A stretch of DNA of 50,295 bases, taken from positions 1 through 50,295 of the IMG/VR virus record IMGVR_UViG_3300025769_000184; one strand, written 5' to 3'. Position numbers and translations under genes: made by a program. Source of the DNA: a virus. Shown here piece after piece: positions 34,936-42,146 of the stretch. The stretch's first letter is position 1. Each line of letters begins with the position of its first letter. Below the pieces are notes generated by a model. The model made no database searches. It was given only the letters and a program-made list of their open reading frames with translations, and was not told the DNA's origin.

Positions 34936-35409
34936 TTAAATCAGATGAGTAAACTCAAAGTTTACCTCTACGTTAGAGTTTTCAGTAACCGCGTGGTCGC
35001 TGTGCAAGAACGTCAAGTACACAGTCCTATCTACATCTGTGTACCCTAAGGCAGCAGCAGGAGTAGTATGAGTTGTGCTTTCAAAATTAGTATCAGCATC
35101 AAGGTTTCCTTGTCCTCCGTTCAATAGATACACTGTATTTTCAGGAATAGAAGTTCCGCTATCAAGAAAGCCATCTACCTGGGTTCCAAGTTGGGCGCCA
35201 CTACTGGTTGATCCAATCTCCCAGCCGACCTGACTAGAAGCTCCATGCGTGGAGGTGTTTGTAAACCTTACGATAATCTCTCTCAACAAAGTTCCAGCAG
35301 GCTGAGTGACTTCAATAATAGCTCCATCGGCATCTTGAGTAAATACGTCTGTTGCAGTAACTCTCTTGGCAGCCGTTACAGCTCCTGACCCGTGTTTATA
35401 TGTAGGCAT
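34936..35409 (-). CDS. Putative virion protein downstream of the capsid gene
   Basis: The 157-residue protein is beta-rich and Thr/Ser-rich (QPAGTLLREIIVRFTNTST, TVYLTFLHSD, NVEVNFEFTHLI), without Cys and without catalytic motifs. It is a single-gene unit enclosed by two UUCG terminators, right after the major capsid gene. Such compact beta proteins next to the capsid gene are often decoration or minor capsid proteins. The family was not recognised. Confidence 0.5.
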   Translation of the reverse strand: MPTYKHGSGAVTAAKRVTATDVFTQDADGAIIEVTQPAGTLLREIIVRFTNTSTHGASSQVGWEIGSTSSGAQLGTQVDGFLDSGTSIPENTVYLLNGGQGNLDADTNFESTTHTTPAAALGYTDVDRTVYLTFLHSDHAVTENSNVEVNFEFTHLI

Positions 35410-35432
35410 AATAGAAAGTATTATGAAGCTAA

Positions 35433-35455
35433 GGGGAAGGGCCGAAGCCCCTCCC
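35433..35455 (-). terminator. UUCG hairpin after the major capsid gene (weak T-tract)
   Basis: On the minus strand GGGAGGGGC-TTCG-GCCCTTCCC forms a nine-pair stem with one G-T pair. Only CTTAGCTTC follows, so the T-tract is poor. It may cause partial termination or protect the 3' end of the abundant capsid mRNA. Confidence 0.65.
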
Positions 35456-35474
35456 TTTCACTTCAGGTTAATTA

Positions 35475-36920
35475 TTATCCCTTGATGACCACGTGCTGGT
35501 TTGCAGCACGGACGCAAAGGGCGATTTCGGATCTGTAGTGGAACACAGCCTGGTCTGTACCGAGGTCGCCGTTGTTGTTGTGACCCAACACGCCGCCACC
35601 AGTCACCCAGTGCTCCATTTCACGAGAATATCCGTTAGCCTCCTTGTAGTGCATAGAGAGCGCAGGAACAGAAGCACCGCTGCGGGCGTCGTTCACAGTT
35701 CTCAAAGGCACCATAGCACCCTGGATAACTCCGTTGTCAACAGCACCCAACAAGGTTGGATCGTTCAACAACTTCCAGTCGTGCTTGTGGAAGGTGTAGC
35801 CACCGCGAGTGAAGCTCTTGAAGCCCAACTGCACGGCCATGTCTGCAGAGTTCTGGAATGCACCGAACTGACCTGGGAGACCCGCAGTCACACCAGTAGC
35901 GATACCAGATGCCAACATGTCGTCGATGGCCAAGTCCTGCTTTCTGTTGACGTACATGGCGTACTCGGAAGGAGCGCCCTGCTTGTCCAACTCCAGGATC
36001 AAGTCATCGAACTCAGAGAAGCTGTCCATGGGGTTAGCTCCTGCGTTCTGCATCACGATACCTCTGTCCTCGACGGCGGAGAAGTAACCCTCAGAGCCTG
36101 CTCTTGCGCCAGTGAGATCTGTAGCCTCGGAAGAGCTACGCTTCTCACCGAAGAGCATCATCAACTCACGCTTGTCTTCGAAACGAGCACGTGCCTCTTT
36201 CTCACCGTACATGAACCATCTGTAGTCTCCGCCACCCAAGTTCACGTAACCGATGTTGGTAGCCTGAGATCCGTTGACCTCGTAGCGATCCTTTACGATC
36301 ATATATGGGTTGGTGTAGCGGACCATACCTGGGTCGGTGAATGCGTGAGGCTGTTCAGTACCCTGTGCGTACAAGTTTCCGAGAACAACGAAAGTACAGT
36401 TGCCTGCACCTGCAGTGATGTCAACCGCGTCGGTGTGACTTCCGTCGAGCTTGACCAAAGTCACGTTACTGTTGGTACCATCAGATGCAAGTCCACCAGC
36501 CTGAACGATGAAACGAGCACCAGTCTTTGCCTCCATAACGACGTCGTTCACCTGAACATTAGTCTTGAAGGTGGCATCGGAGACGGCGAAACCGTCGGTG
36601 TCATCAGACTGGGCAGTGTCTGCCGCGATGGTGAATGATCTGTGGCGACGGCCTTCTTCCCACCAGTCGACCTGGTCTGAAGAACCACCGCTGTTGATGG
36701 CGCCTGTCAACTTCAAGAATCCAGTGATACCCTGATCACCGTAGGTCTTGACGAGGTCTGGCATGACGTCCTCCTTCGTTGCCTTAACGAGGTCGTCAAT
36801 AGTAGTATAGCTCTCAGGAGAGGCTTTAAAAGCACGGCTGAGATTTTTTCTTTCAACCACCACATTTGGTGAGCTCAAAGTAGGGTCGAGGGTTGGCTGT
36901 CCTGATTTAATGTTAGCCAT
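35475..36920 (-). CDS. Major capsid protein, crAss-like HK97 fold
   Basis: The 481-residue protein contains GGGDYRWFMYGEKEARARFEDK and MMLFGEKRSS in the middle, and GFKSFTRGGYTFHKHDWKLLND with VPLRTVNDARSG towards the C-terminus, patterns seen in major capsid proteins of crAss-like phages. It has the expected length and follows the scaffold gene by 13 bases. It forms the icosahedral shell. A domain of about residues 100-180 (TFKTNVQVNDVVMEAKTGARF ... TDAVDITAGAG) looks like an inserted beta domain. A hairpin after its stop may stabilise the message. Confidence 0.85.
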   Translation of the reverse strand: MANIKSGQPTLDPTLSSPNVVVERKNLSRAFKASPESYTTIDDLVKATKEDVMPDLVKTYGDQGITGFLKLTGAINSGGSSDQVDWWEEGRRHRSFTIAADTAQSDDTDGFAVSDATFKTNVQVNDVVMEAKTGARFIVQAGGLASDGTNSNVTLVKLDGSHTDAVDITAGAGNCTFVVLGNLYAQGTEQPHAFTDPGMVRYTNPYMIVKDRYEVNGSQATNIGYVNLGGGDYRWFMYGEKEARARFEDKRELMMLFGEKRSSSEATDLTGARAGSEGYFSAVEDRGIVMQNAGANPMDSFSEFDDLILELDKQGAPSEYAMYVNRKQDLAIDDMLASGIATGVTAGLPGQFGAFQNSADMAVQLGFKSFTRGGYTFHKHDWKLLNDPTLLGAVDNGVIQGAMVPLRTVNDARSGASVPALSMHYKEANGYSREMEHWVTGGGVLGHNNNGDLGTDQAVFHYRSEIALCVRAANQHVVIKG

Positions 36921-36933
36921 AGTTTCTTAGTTT

Positions 36934-38031
36934 TTAGATTTTAAAAGTTAATCCTGAGGATGAGTTTCTCAGGAGGTTTCTCACCTGATCGGAGAGAGGA
37001 TTGTTTTGTTCTTGACCTGTCTGTTTTGGCGCGGCGGTAGAAACATTCGCAGCCTTGTCGACGAGACCTCGCTGACCGTCACCCAACCCCTGTTGATACG
37101 CAGAGCGTACAATGGCGTCGATGTTCTGTGTCACGGCGATGTGAGTCGACAGAGCGTCGTAGTTCCAGTTGCCTTCGCCGTCCACGAACGGGTCGAAGAA
37201 GTTTTCAATGTTGGCGTTGGATGCCTTCACGCGATTCTTAGTGGCGTCGTCGAAGCCAAAGGTGAAGCTCTTGTCACCGCCCAGGTCGAACTCCAACCCA
37301 GTCATCTGATCTACTTCTTTTGACATCGTGCTGATCCACTGATCATCAACGATAGGATCCATGTCCATGTCTTGCTCTTGGGCAGGTGCGGTGTAGCGAT
37401 CTCTCAAATCGGAGATTGCAGCGCGTGCCTTTTGAGCATCGACCTTCAGTCGCAGTTGCGACATCTGGATGGTGTTGGCGTCATTAGCCTTGTCATCCAT
37501 TGGGTAACTGTTCTGTACGAGAAGATTGATCTCGCTAGAGGAGAGGTTAGGGTACTCAGATGCCAGATTGACTCTCACTGCTGTGAGGTCGTCCATACCT
37601 GATGGATCCAGCGACTGATATCTAAACCAATCTTCAGGACCGCGTCCCGTCGTTTCGACGAACTCTGCGATCTTAGCGACTCTCTCATCTAGAGCAGTCT
37701 GTTGTTGAGCTCCCTGGAGTTGATCAAATGATTCGATCTGCATGCCGAGCCTTTCGCTGGCGTAGTTCAGAACGGCTGATTCGATGTCCTCCTGAGAGTA
37801 CTCAGGTTGTTCTTGTTGTGGTTCGGCCTGTGGTTCTGGCTGAACTTCTGGTTGTGGCTCAGGTTGAGCCGCGTCTGGGGCTTCGTATGTAGCGGGCTCT
37901 GGGGCCTGCTCCTCCTGAACAGGCTGAGACTCCTGTTGGGGAGTCTCTTCCTGTACTTGCTCAGACGCGATCATGGCGTCTGGCGAGTCGAAGACTTCAA
38001 AGCCTGCGACGGGTGAGTTGTTATCTTCCAT
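36934..38031 (-). CDS. Scaffolding protein
   Basis: The 365-residue protein has a strongly acidic N-terminal third made of Glu, Gln and Pro (about residues 25-80, QPEPQPEVQPEPQAEPQQE), then helical regions (ESAVLNYASERLGMQIESFDQL) and a short C-terminal NNPLSDQVRNLLRNSS helix. Position directly upstream of the major capsid gene, acidic Pro/Gln-rich composition and length fit a capsid assembly scaffold. It should guide prohead assembly and leave before or during packaging. No protease gene is visible next to it. The leader before the ATG is A/T only (AATTAAAATATA). Confidence 0.75.
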   Translation of the reverse strand: MEDNNSPVAGFEVFDSPDAMIASEQVQEETPQQESQPVQEEQAPEPATYEAPDAAQPEPQPEVQPEPQAEPQQEQPEYSQEDIESAVLNYASERLGMQIESFDQLQGAQQQTALDERVAKIAEFVETTGRGPEDWFRYQSLDPSGMDDLTAVRVNLASEYPNLSSSEINLLVQNSYPMDDKANDANTIQMSQLRLKVDAQKARAAISDLRDRYTAPAQEQDMDMDPIVDDQWISTMSKEVDQMTGLEFDLGGDKSFTFGFDDATKNRVKASNANIENFFDPFVDGEGNWNYDALSTHIAVTQNIDAIVRSAYQQGLGDGQRGLVDKAANVSTAAPKQTGQEQNNPLSDQVRNLLRNSSSGLTFKI

Positions 38032-38050
38032 TATATTTTAATTGATTTGT

Positions 38051-38380
38051 TTACTTCGCTGGGCCGTGGTAGGCCAAGACCTTTCCAGATGCCAAGGTGA
38101 TGGCATCGAAACGACCATAGATGGTCATACCTTTTGGAAAGACTGTGGTCGACGCGACCTGATCACCAGTGCCGTCGAAGTCATCTGCACTGTCGGTACC
38201 GAAGTACTTGGTGTTGTCCTCTGCTTCGAGCTTGGTGAACTTGGTGTCCTCAAGGCACGTAACAGCAACGTACACCATCCCTGTAGGAGGTGTACATGCT
38301 GTATTGCTGTCGATGTGCGTGCTTCCGAGTTGACCGAAAGCAGCCTGAGAGGACATTCCTTGGTTTGCTAATGTTGCCAT
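38051..38380 (-). CDS. Small head-region structural protein
   Basis: The 109-residue protein begins MATLANQGMSSQAAFGQLGS and contains MVYVAVTCLEDTKFTKLEAED and VFPKGMTIYGRFDAITLASGKVLAYHG. The 'fpkG-x-tiyGr-x-x-x-itLasGkviay' ending is a recurrent pattern in small virion proteins of Bacteroidota phages. It lies between two beta-sandwich-like genes and the scaffold. A decoration or head-fibre role is likely but not shown. Confidence 0.6.
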   Translation of the reverse strand: MATLANQGMSSQAAFGQLGSTHIDSNTACTPPTGMVYVAVTCLEDTKFTKLEAEDNTKYFGTDSADDFDGTGDQVASTTVFPKGMTIYGRFDAITLASGKVLAYHGPAK

Positions 38381-38390
38381 GTCTTATGTA

Positions 38391-38798
38391 TTAGGAACCT
38401 CCGTATGGGTTGTCTGAATCATCGTTGCCGAACACACCGTACTCGATCAACGAGTCGACTCTTGTGCCGTACACCTCGTACTTCTTGTCTGGAGCGACTG
38501 GGATAAACGCAAATTCACCTCCGCCAATCTTGGCTACGAGACCAGTGTCGGTGTCATTGTGAATGTATACATAGTTCTCCAGATCCTCCTCCAGGTTTTT
38601 GATGTAGAGGTAGGCTCTGTCTTCGCACTGATTGGCGATGTAGATAGCGAGGTCGTTCGTGTCCGCAGCAGTACCCTTCACCTTCGCACGAATCAAGCTA
38701 CCTGAATCGACATTGATGCCACCAGATACAGATAAGTTCAAAGGCGACGTAAGCACGTCGCTGCTCGCGAGAGTAAGTGATACTGTTACGTTAGCCAT
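38391..38798 (-). CDS. Beta-rich head protein, paralogue A
   Basis: The 135-residue protein begins MANVTVSLTLASSDVLTSPLNLSVSGGINVDSGS, which closely parallels the start of the gene before it (MATTTASITLSSSDLTGDALSLSSTATLTKAGSA). Both continue with a 'YIKN-x-x-E/S-...-V/I-x-I' strand region and end with a short acidic beta part. It seems to be one of two tandem copies and may form part of a head fibre or decoration. The ATG overlaps the stop of the preceding copy (TAATG at 38798). Confidence 0.55.
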   Translation of the reverse strand: MANVTVSLTLASSDVLTSPLNLSVSGGINVDSGSLIRAKVKGTAADTNDLAIYIANQCEDRAYLYIKNLEEDLENYVYIHNDTDTGLVAKIGGGEFAFIPVAPDKKYEVYGTRVDSLIEYGVFGNDDSDNPYGGS

Positions 38799-39199
38799 TA
38801 AGCTTCGTAGATAACGAGGTACTCGACGGTCATGTTGACATCAGAAGTGTCGATGTCAATGTCGTTGTTTCCATCGTAAGGAATCAACATCCAGTCTCCT
38901 CCGTACAGTCTGCCAAGAGAAACGTTAGAGCCGCCAAGTTCGATCGTGATAAACTCAGAATTGCTAGTAGAGGTGTTCTTGATGTACACCTTGTGAGCCT
39001 TGTCTGCAGTGTAGTCTGCAGCAGCGACGAGGTTGTAAGCAGTCTGTGCTCCAGCAAAGAACTTTCGAGCAACGCCAGTAGTCTGATCCAGGCCAGTAGC
39101 GCTACCAGCCTTAGTCAAGGTTGCGGTAGAGCTCAGGGACAATGCGTCTCCCGTGAGATCAGAGCTAGAAAGCGTAATTGATGCAGTGGTTGTAGCCAT
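38798..39199 (-). CDS. Beta-rich head protein, paralogue B
   Basis: The 133-residue partner of the preceding entry contains ARKFFAGAQTAYNLVAAADYTADKAHKVYIKNTST and GGDWMLIPYDGNNDIDI, and is rich in Ser/Thr. It is preceded by a 33-base leader with a TATATTTG box 21 bases before its ATG and a stretch of CAAACAAAAA, so it likely heads the transcript for the head genes down to the capsid gene. Function is inferred only from position and composition. Confidence 0.55.
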   Translation of the reverse strand: MATTTASITLSSSDLTGDALSLSSTATLTKAGSATGLDQTTGVARKFFAGAQTAYNLVAAADYTADKAHKVYIKNTSTSNSEFITIELGGSNVSLGRLYGGDWMLIPYDGNNDIDIDTSDVNMTVEYLVIYEA

Positions 39200-39220
39200 T
39201 TTTGTTTGTTGTTATTTCTG

Positions 39221-39228
39221 CAAATATA
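39221..39228 (-). promoter_or_regulatory. TATATTTG box upstream of the head gene cluster
   Basis: An exact TATATTTG lies between the stop at 39233 and ATG 39199, leaving a 21-base A-rich leader. Of all the boxes this spacing is the most like a normal promoter with a short 5' UTR. Confidence 0.55.
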
Positions 39229-39232
39229 GTAA

Positions 39233-39496
39233 TTATCTGTAACGCGCAGTTTTACGCGCGATAGACTTGGGTTGTTTTACGAACTGCTTCTTGCTCTTAG
39301 CCTTTGCTTTGTTTGTCGCAGATTTTTCTCCCGCACTCAACGCACTCCACGCAGCCTTAGGAAGATACCGCTTCTTGCCCTTGGACTTAACCTCCTTGGA
39401 CTTTCCTTTCTTCTTGTTTGCGTGGGTTCCAGACGTCATCCATTCTTGACCCGTCCAGTTCTTGAGCGACTGCTGTGACTTCTTGAGCTTTGGCAT
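39233..39496 (-). CDS. Small Lys-rich basic protein (YLPKAAW type)
   Basis: The 87-residue protein is about one third Lys/Arg. It contains SLKNWTGQEWMTS, RYLPKAAWSALSAGEKSATNKAK and a basic tail (ARKTARYR). The 'RYLP-x-x-A-x-x-x-L-x-x-x-E/Y-x-A-T-x-x-K' pattern recurs in small virus-encoded proteins (DUF5872-like). Such proteins are thought to be packed with DNA or bound to nucleic acids. It is the last of four short basic genes linked by short stop-start overlaps, between fibre and head genes. Confidence 0.6.
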   Translation of the reverse strand: MPKLKKSQQSLKNWTGQEWMTSGTHANKKKGKSKEVKSKGKKRYLPKAAWSALSAGEKSATNKAKAKSKKQFVKQPKSIARKTARYR

Positions 39497-39690
39497 TAGT
39501 TTTTATATCCTCCGCCTGCGGCCTTGTAAGCCTTGGCTACCATCTGTGCTTTGCGTGCAGACCACTGACCTGGTCTGCCGCCCTTCGATCCAGCTTTGAT
39601 TCTGTTGAAGATTCTCTTGCGCATACCTGGCTTGGTGTAATTACCTGCCTCGTTTACGCGGCTCTTGCTTTTCTTGTTGAGTTTAGGCAT
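39496..39690 (-). CDS. Small basic protein (AGNYTKP / GGRPGQWSARKAQ type)
   Basis: The 64-residue protein reads KKSKSRVNEAGNYTKPGMRKRIFNRIKAGSKGGRPGQWSARK... and ends YKAAGGGYKN, a sequence type that is widespread and well conserved in Bacteroidota and other phages but not characterised. It is strongly basic and likely binds nucleic acid or the inner capsid. Its stop and the next start share TAATG at 39496. Confidence 0.65.
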   Translation of the reverse strand: MPKLNKKSKSRVNEAGNYTKPGMRKRIFNRIKAGSKGGRPGQWSARKAQMVAKAYKAAGGGYKN

Positions 39691-39871
39691 GATTTACGAG
39701 TTTGAACTTTGCACTCTTGACTGCACCTGGATGCGGTTTGTAATCTCCCTTCATGAGGAAGTATCTACCACGCTCCTCCATCCAATGGTAGCCCGAAGGA
39801 GGCGGTACATCCATGGCCTTGGAGCTGACCTTCAACTTGCCCCCTTTGTTGTATTTGACTACGCTTGGCAT
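39683..39871 (-). CDS. Small basic hypothetical protein
   Basis: The 62-residue protein starts at ATG 39871 (MPSVVKYNKGGKLKVSSKAMD), chosen over an upstream GTG because the ATG forms a TAATG overlap with the preceding gene. It contains PPPSGYHWMEERGRYFLMKGDYKPHPGAVKSAKF. It has a basic N-terminus and no Cys. Short, well conserved in pattern, unknown function. Confidence 0.55.
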   Translation of the reverse strand: MPSVVKYNKGGKLKVSSKAMDVPPPSGYHWMEERGRYFLMKGDYKPHPGAVKSAKFKLVNHA

Positions 39872-40164
39872 TACCACTTTACTTTATTAGCCCAGTAAGC
39901 TGCGCTGGTCTTCCCCTTAGCGATGTTCTTTCTGTGGCGTGCCTTGAACGACTTGCGCTTGGCCTTCATGCGTGCAGACTCACCCGCCTTGGGCTTACCT
40001 GCGGTGGACGCCCCACGTTCACCGAAGCGGATGATCTTGACTCTACCGCCGTCGCGTACCGCTACGATGTGTGACTTCTTCCCGCTTGAAGATCTCTTAG
40101 GTTTGTTCAGTCCGCTAAGACCAAATCTTTTCAGTTTCTTTTTATCGCTTTCGTTAAGTGCCAT
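39871..40164 (-). CDS. Small basic protein with KSFKARHRKNIAKGK motif
   Basis: The 97-residue protein has HIVAVRDGGRVKIIRFGERGASTAGKPK, followed by SARMKAKRKSFKARHRKNI and SAAYWANKVKW. This is a common small phage protein of unknown function. It is highly basic and heads the four-gene basic cluster. A TATATTTG box lies 4 bases upstream of its ATG, so the cluster may be transcribed on its own. Confidence 0.65.
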   Translation of the reverse strand: MALNESDKKKLKRFGLSGLNKPKRSSSGKKSHIVAVRDGGRVKIIRFGERGASTAGKPKAGESARMKAKRKSFKARHRKNIAKGKTSAAYWANKVKW

Positions 40165-40168
40165 ATTG

Positions 40169-40176
40169 CAAATATA
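40169..40176 (-). promoter_or_regulatory. TATATTTG box upstream of the small basic gene cluster
   Basis: An exact TATATTTG lies in the 24-base gap between the fibre gene stop (40189) and ATG 40164, 4 bases before the ATG. As with the boxes near 31452 and 44514, use as a -7 element would leave almost no leader. Confidence 0.5.
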
Positions 40177-40188
40177 AACAGCTAGGCT

Positions 40189-41706
40189 TTATGGGTTCTG
40201 CTGGTGTTCTGTGCTGCTGGAGCCAAGGTCTGCAGATGTATCGAACTCAACAATAGTTGTCACATACCAGTATGTGGTACTGGACAAATCGGCAGAAGCG
40301 TTAAGACCTATCGTACATAAGTCTCCAGCCTCGAAGTGCTGAGCGTTGTCGAACACGAAATGGAAAGTATGATGGTCGTCAGTATCAGTGACAGCCAAAG
40401 TCTCATTCTCCTCTTGCGTAAAGCTGCCTGGGGCAAAGATATTAGTTCCAGTGGGCGCGGTGTAGACTCTTACCGTAAGGTCTCCGCTTCCTGAAAGAGT
40501 TGCAGGACGAATAGACACTGAAACAATTCTTCCGTCGTATGGCATAAGCATGGCAGCCTCTTCCTGATAGATTGTGGTCTGCTCGTTAATGTCTTTCCAT
40601 GGCAAATAGTGATAGGAAGTCCCAATGTCATCTAAGAACGACATTGAGTGTACCTGCCTAAATGTTGTACTACTGCCTCCGCCTGCAGCCGCAAAAGACA
40701 GGTTTCCTGATCCGTCTGTTTTTAAGAACTGACCAGCACTTCCATCGGCAGTGGGCAGAATAAAGACAGTGTCAGAGGTCAGGGTAGTGGCACCTCTCAA
40801 AGCAACAAAGTTGTCTCCTGCGTCGTCGTAGAAAGATACCGTGCCTCTGGTAGTTCCTGCGTCTTTAATCTGAGTTACTCCAGTAAGCGTGTCGTTGACA
40901 CCATCCAAGGCATCAGTAAACGAGAGGGTTCCTGATCCGTTGGTCTTCAGTACTTGACCGTCGCTACCATCAGCGGCAGGGAGAGTGAAGGTCAGATCAG
41001 ATGCTAGAGATATAGGAGCCTGAAGCGCAACGAAGTTGTCATCTGGCAAAATATCACCTTCGTACAACTTAATTATTCCAACCCCCACAGAACCAGTTCC
41101 TCTAGTTCTGATTTCGTCAGCCTGCAAAACAATTTTGCCTGTACCATGAGGATCAATAACAATGTCTCCATTAGAAGCAGATACAATCTTGTTCCCGTTG
41201 ACATCAAGGTCCCCTCCAAGCTGAGGCGTTGTGTCGTCTACAACGTCACCTGAGGGTATGGTTGGAGCCCCTGAAAGGTCTGAGTATGCCCCGCTAGTAG
41301 CTACTGCAGCGAGAGAAGGCTTACCAGAAAGATCTGAGTAAGCTCCACTTGTTGCAACAGTAGCCAAACTTGGAGTCCCCGTTACATCCGAATAAGCAAC
41401 AGCCCCCCAGGAAGTGTCGTAGTCAGTTCCAGAGTCCTTGATCAGAACCTGATTCGCAGTACCTCCAGTAGGAACACCCTGACCATCTGCACCGTCTGCA
41501 CCGTCAACGCCATTATTACCAGGAACGCCTTGGATTCCCTGGGGGCCAGTGTCTCCCTTGGGTCCCTTCTGAAGAATAGACACAGAAGAAGATGCAGGGG
41601 GTGTGACCGAAACGCTCGTACTCTCCGTGGTAAACGATGCCTGGGTAGTACCAGACACAGTAACCGTAAGAGAGTTACCGCTCGTGGTATTTACCGTAAT
41701 CGCCAT
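40189..41706 (-). CDS. Fibre protein with collagen-like stalk
   Basis: The 505-residue protein has an N-terminal beta domain (1 to about 45), ten Gly-X-Y triplets (residues 48-77, GPKGDTGPQGIQG...GADGQG), three short repeats (YSDVTGTPSLATVATSGA type, about 98-148), two related modules of about 45 residues (DNFVAL ... LPAADGS..G..LKTNGSGTLSF, near 225 and 300), and a beta-rich C-terminal head of about 155 residues (from about 350). The build is that of a trimeric phage fibre: anchor, stalk, shaft and receptor-contacting tip. It is co-translated with a 146-residue partner (TAATG at 41706), and lies in the head gene region, so it may be a head or neck fibre. Confidence 0.75.
   Translation of the reverse strand: MAITVNTTSGNSLTVTVSGTTQASFTTESTSVSVTPPASSSVSILQKGPKGDTGPQGIQGVPGNNGVDGADGADGQGVPTGGTANQVLIKDSGTDYDTSWGAVAYSDVTGTPSLATVATSGAYSDLSGKPSLAAVATSGAYSDLSGAPTIPSGDVVDDTTPQLGGDLDVNGNKIVSASNGDIVIDPHGTGKIVLQADEIRTRGTGSVGVGIIKLYEGDILPDDNFVALQAPISLASDLTFTLPAADGSDGQVLKTNGSGTLSFTDALDGVNDTLTGVTQIKDAGTTRGTVSFYDDAGDNFVALRGATTLTSDTVFILPTADGSAGQFLKTDGSGNLSFAAAGGGSSTTFRQVHSMSFLDDIGTSYHYLPWKDINEQTTIYQEEAAMLMPYDGRIVSVSIRPATLSGSGDLTVRVYTAPTGTNIFAPGSFTQEENETLAVTDTDDHHTFHFVFDNAQHFEAGDLCTIGLNASADLSSTTYWYVTTIVEFDTSADLGSSSTEHQQNP
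41476..41565 (-). repeat. Ten collagen-like Gly-X-Y triplets in the fibre protein
   Basis: Residues 48-77 are ten uninterrupted Gly-X-Y triplets, enough for a short triple helix. The stretch joins the N-terminal anchor to the repeated shaft. Confidence 0.85.
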
Positions 41707-42146
41707 TAAAGAGTCGGATTGGAGATGTCGTCGTTGACAGTGAACTGTCCTTCAAGAATTGTAGTGGCTACGCTGTTCACAGTCTGCTGAATGTCGTACA
41801 CGTAGTTGCCAGCTTCGATAAGCTGCATGGCCTCGCTCGTTGCAGTGAACGTGGCGTTGCCGTCATCGTCCACCGTAACGGTGAAGTTCGTGGCAACCTC
41901 GACCCTGTCGGCATTCACCTTTGTCGCAGACCTGCCCTGGTCCGTCGTACCCATGATGAGCTCCCTATCGGAACCGTCTGGAAGTGGGTCCCCCTTCACT
42001 TGCATCAAGAACGTGTATCCGCTGGTGCTGAGCGTGATGGCTGTGCCAGCCGAATCCTTGATCAACAAGCCAAGGCTAAATGTATCTCCGCGCTTGCACG
42101 TGATGTCAAGCCTTTCGGAGATATCTAGGTTTACTTTATTGGCCAT
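41706..42146 (-). CDS. Fibre base/anchor beta-sandwich protein (BppU-N-like)
   Basis: The 146-residue protein contains ERLDITCKRGDTFSLGLLIKDSAGTAITL, then TFLMQVKGDP, and AGNYVYDIQQTVNSVATTILEGQFTVNDDIS. This is the pattern of phage beta-sandwich anchors related to the N-terminal domain of baseplate upper proteins. It overlaps the portal gene by 11 bases and is TAATG-coupled to the collagen-like fibre gene, so it likely fixes that fibre to the particle. The role is inferred from the pair. Confidence 0.6.
   Translation of the reverse strand: MANKVNLDISERLDITCKRGDTFSLGLLIKDSAGTAITLSTSGYTFLMQVKGDPLPDGSDRELIMGTTDQGRSATKVNADRVEVATNFTVTVDDDGNATFTATSEAMQLIEAGNYVYDIQQTVNSVATTILEGQFTVNDDISNPTL

Noticed and set aside
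35493-36638. A 381-codon open frame on the plus strand opposite the major capsid gene
   Set aside because: It is an antisense shadow of the capsid gene; its composition (Val/His/Ser/Cys-rich) is not protein-like and the minus-strand frame has clear capsid motifs.
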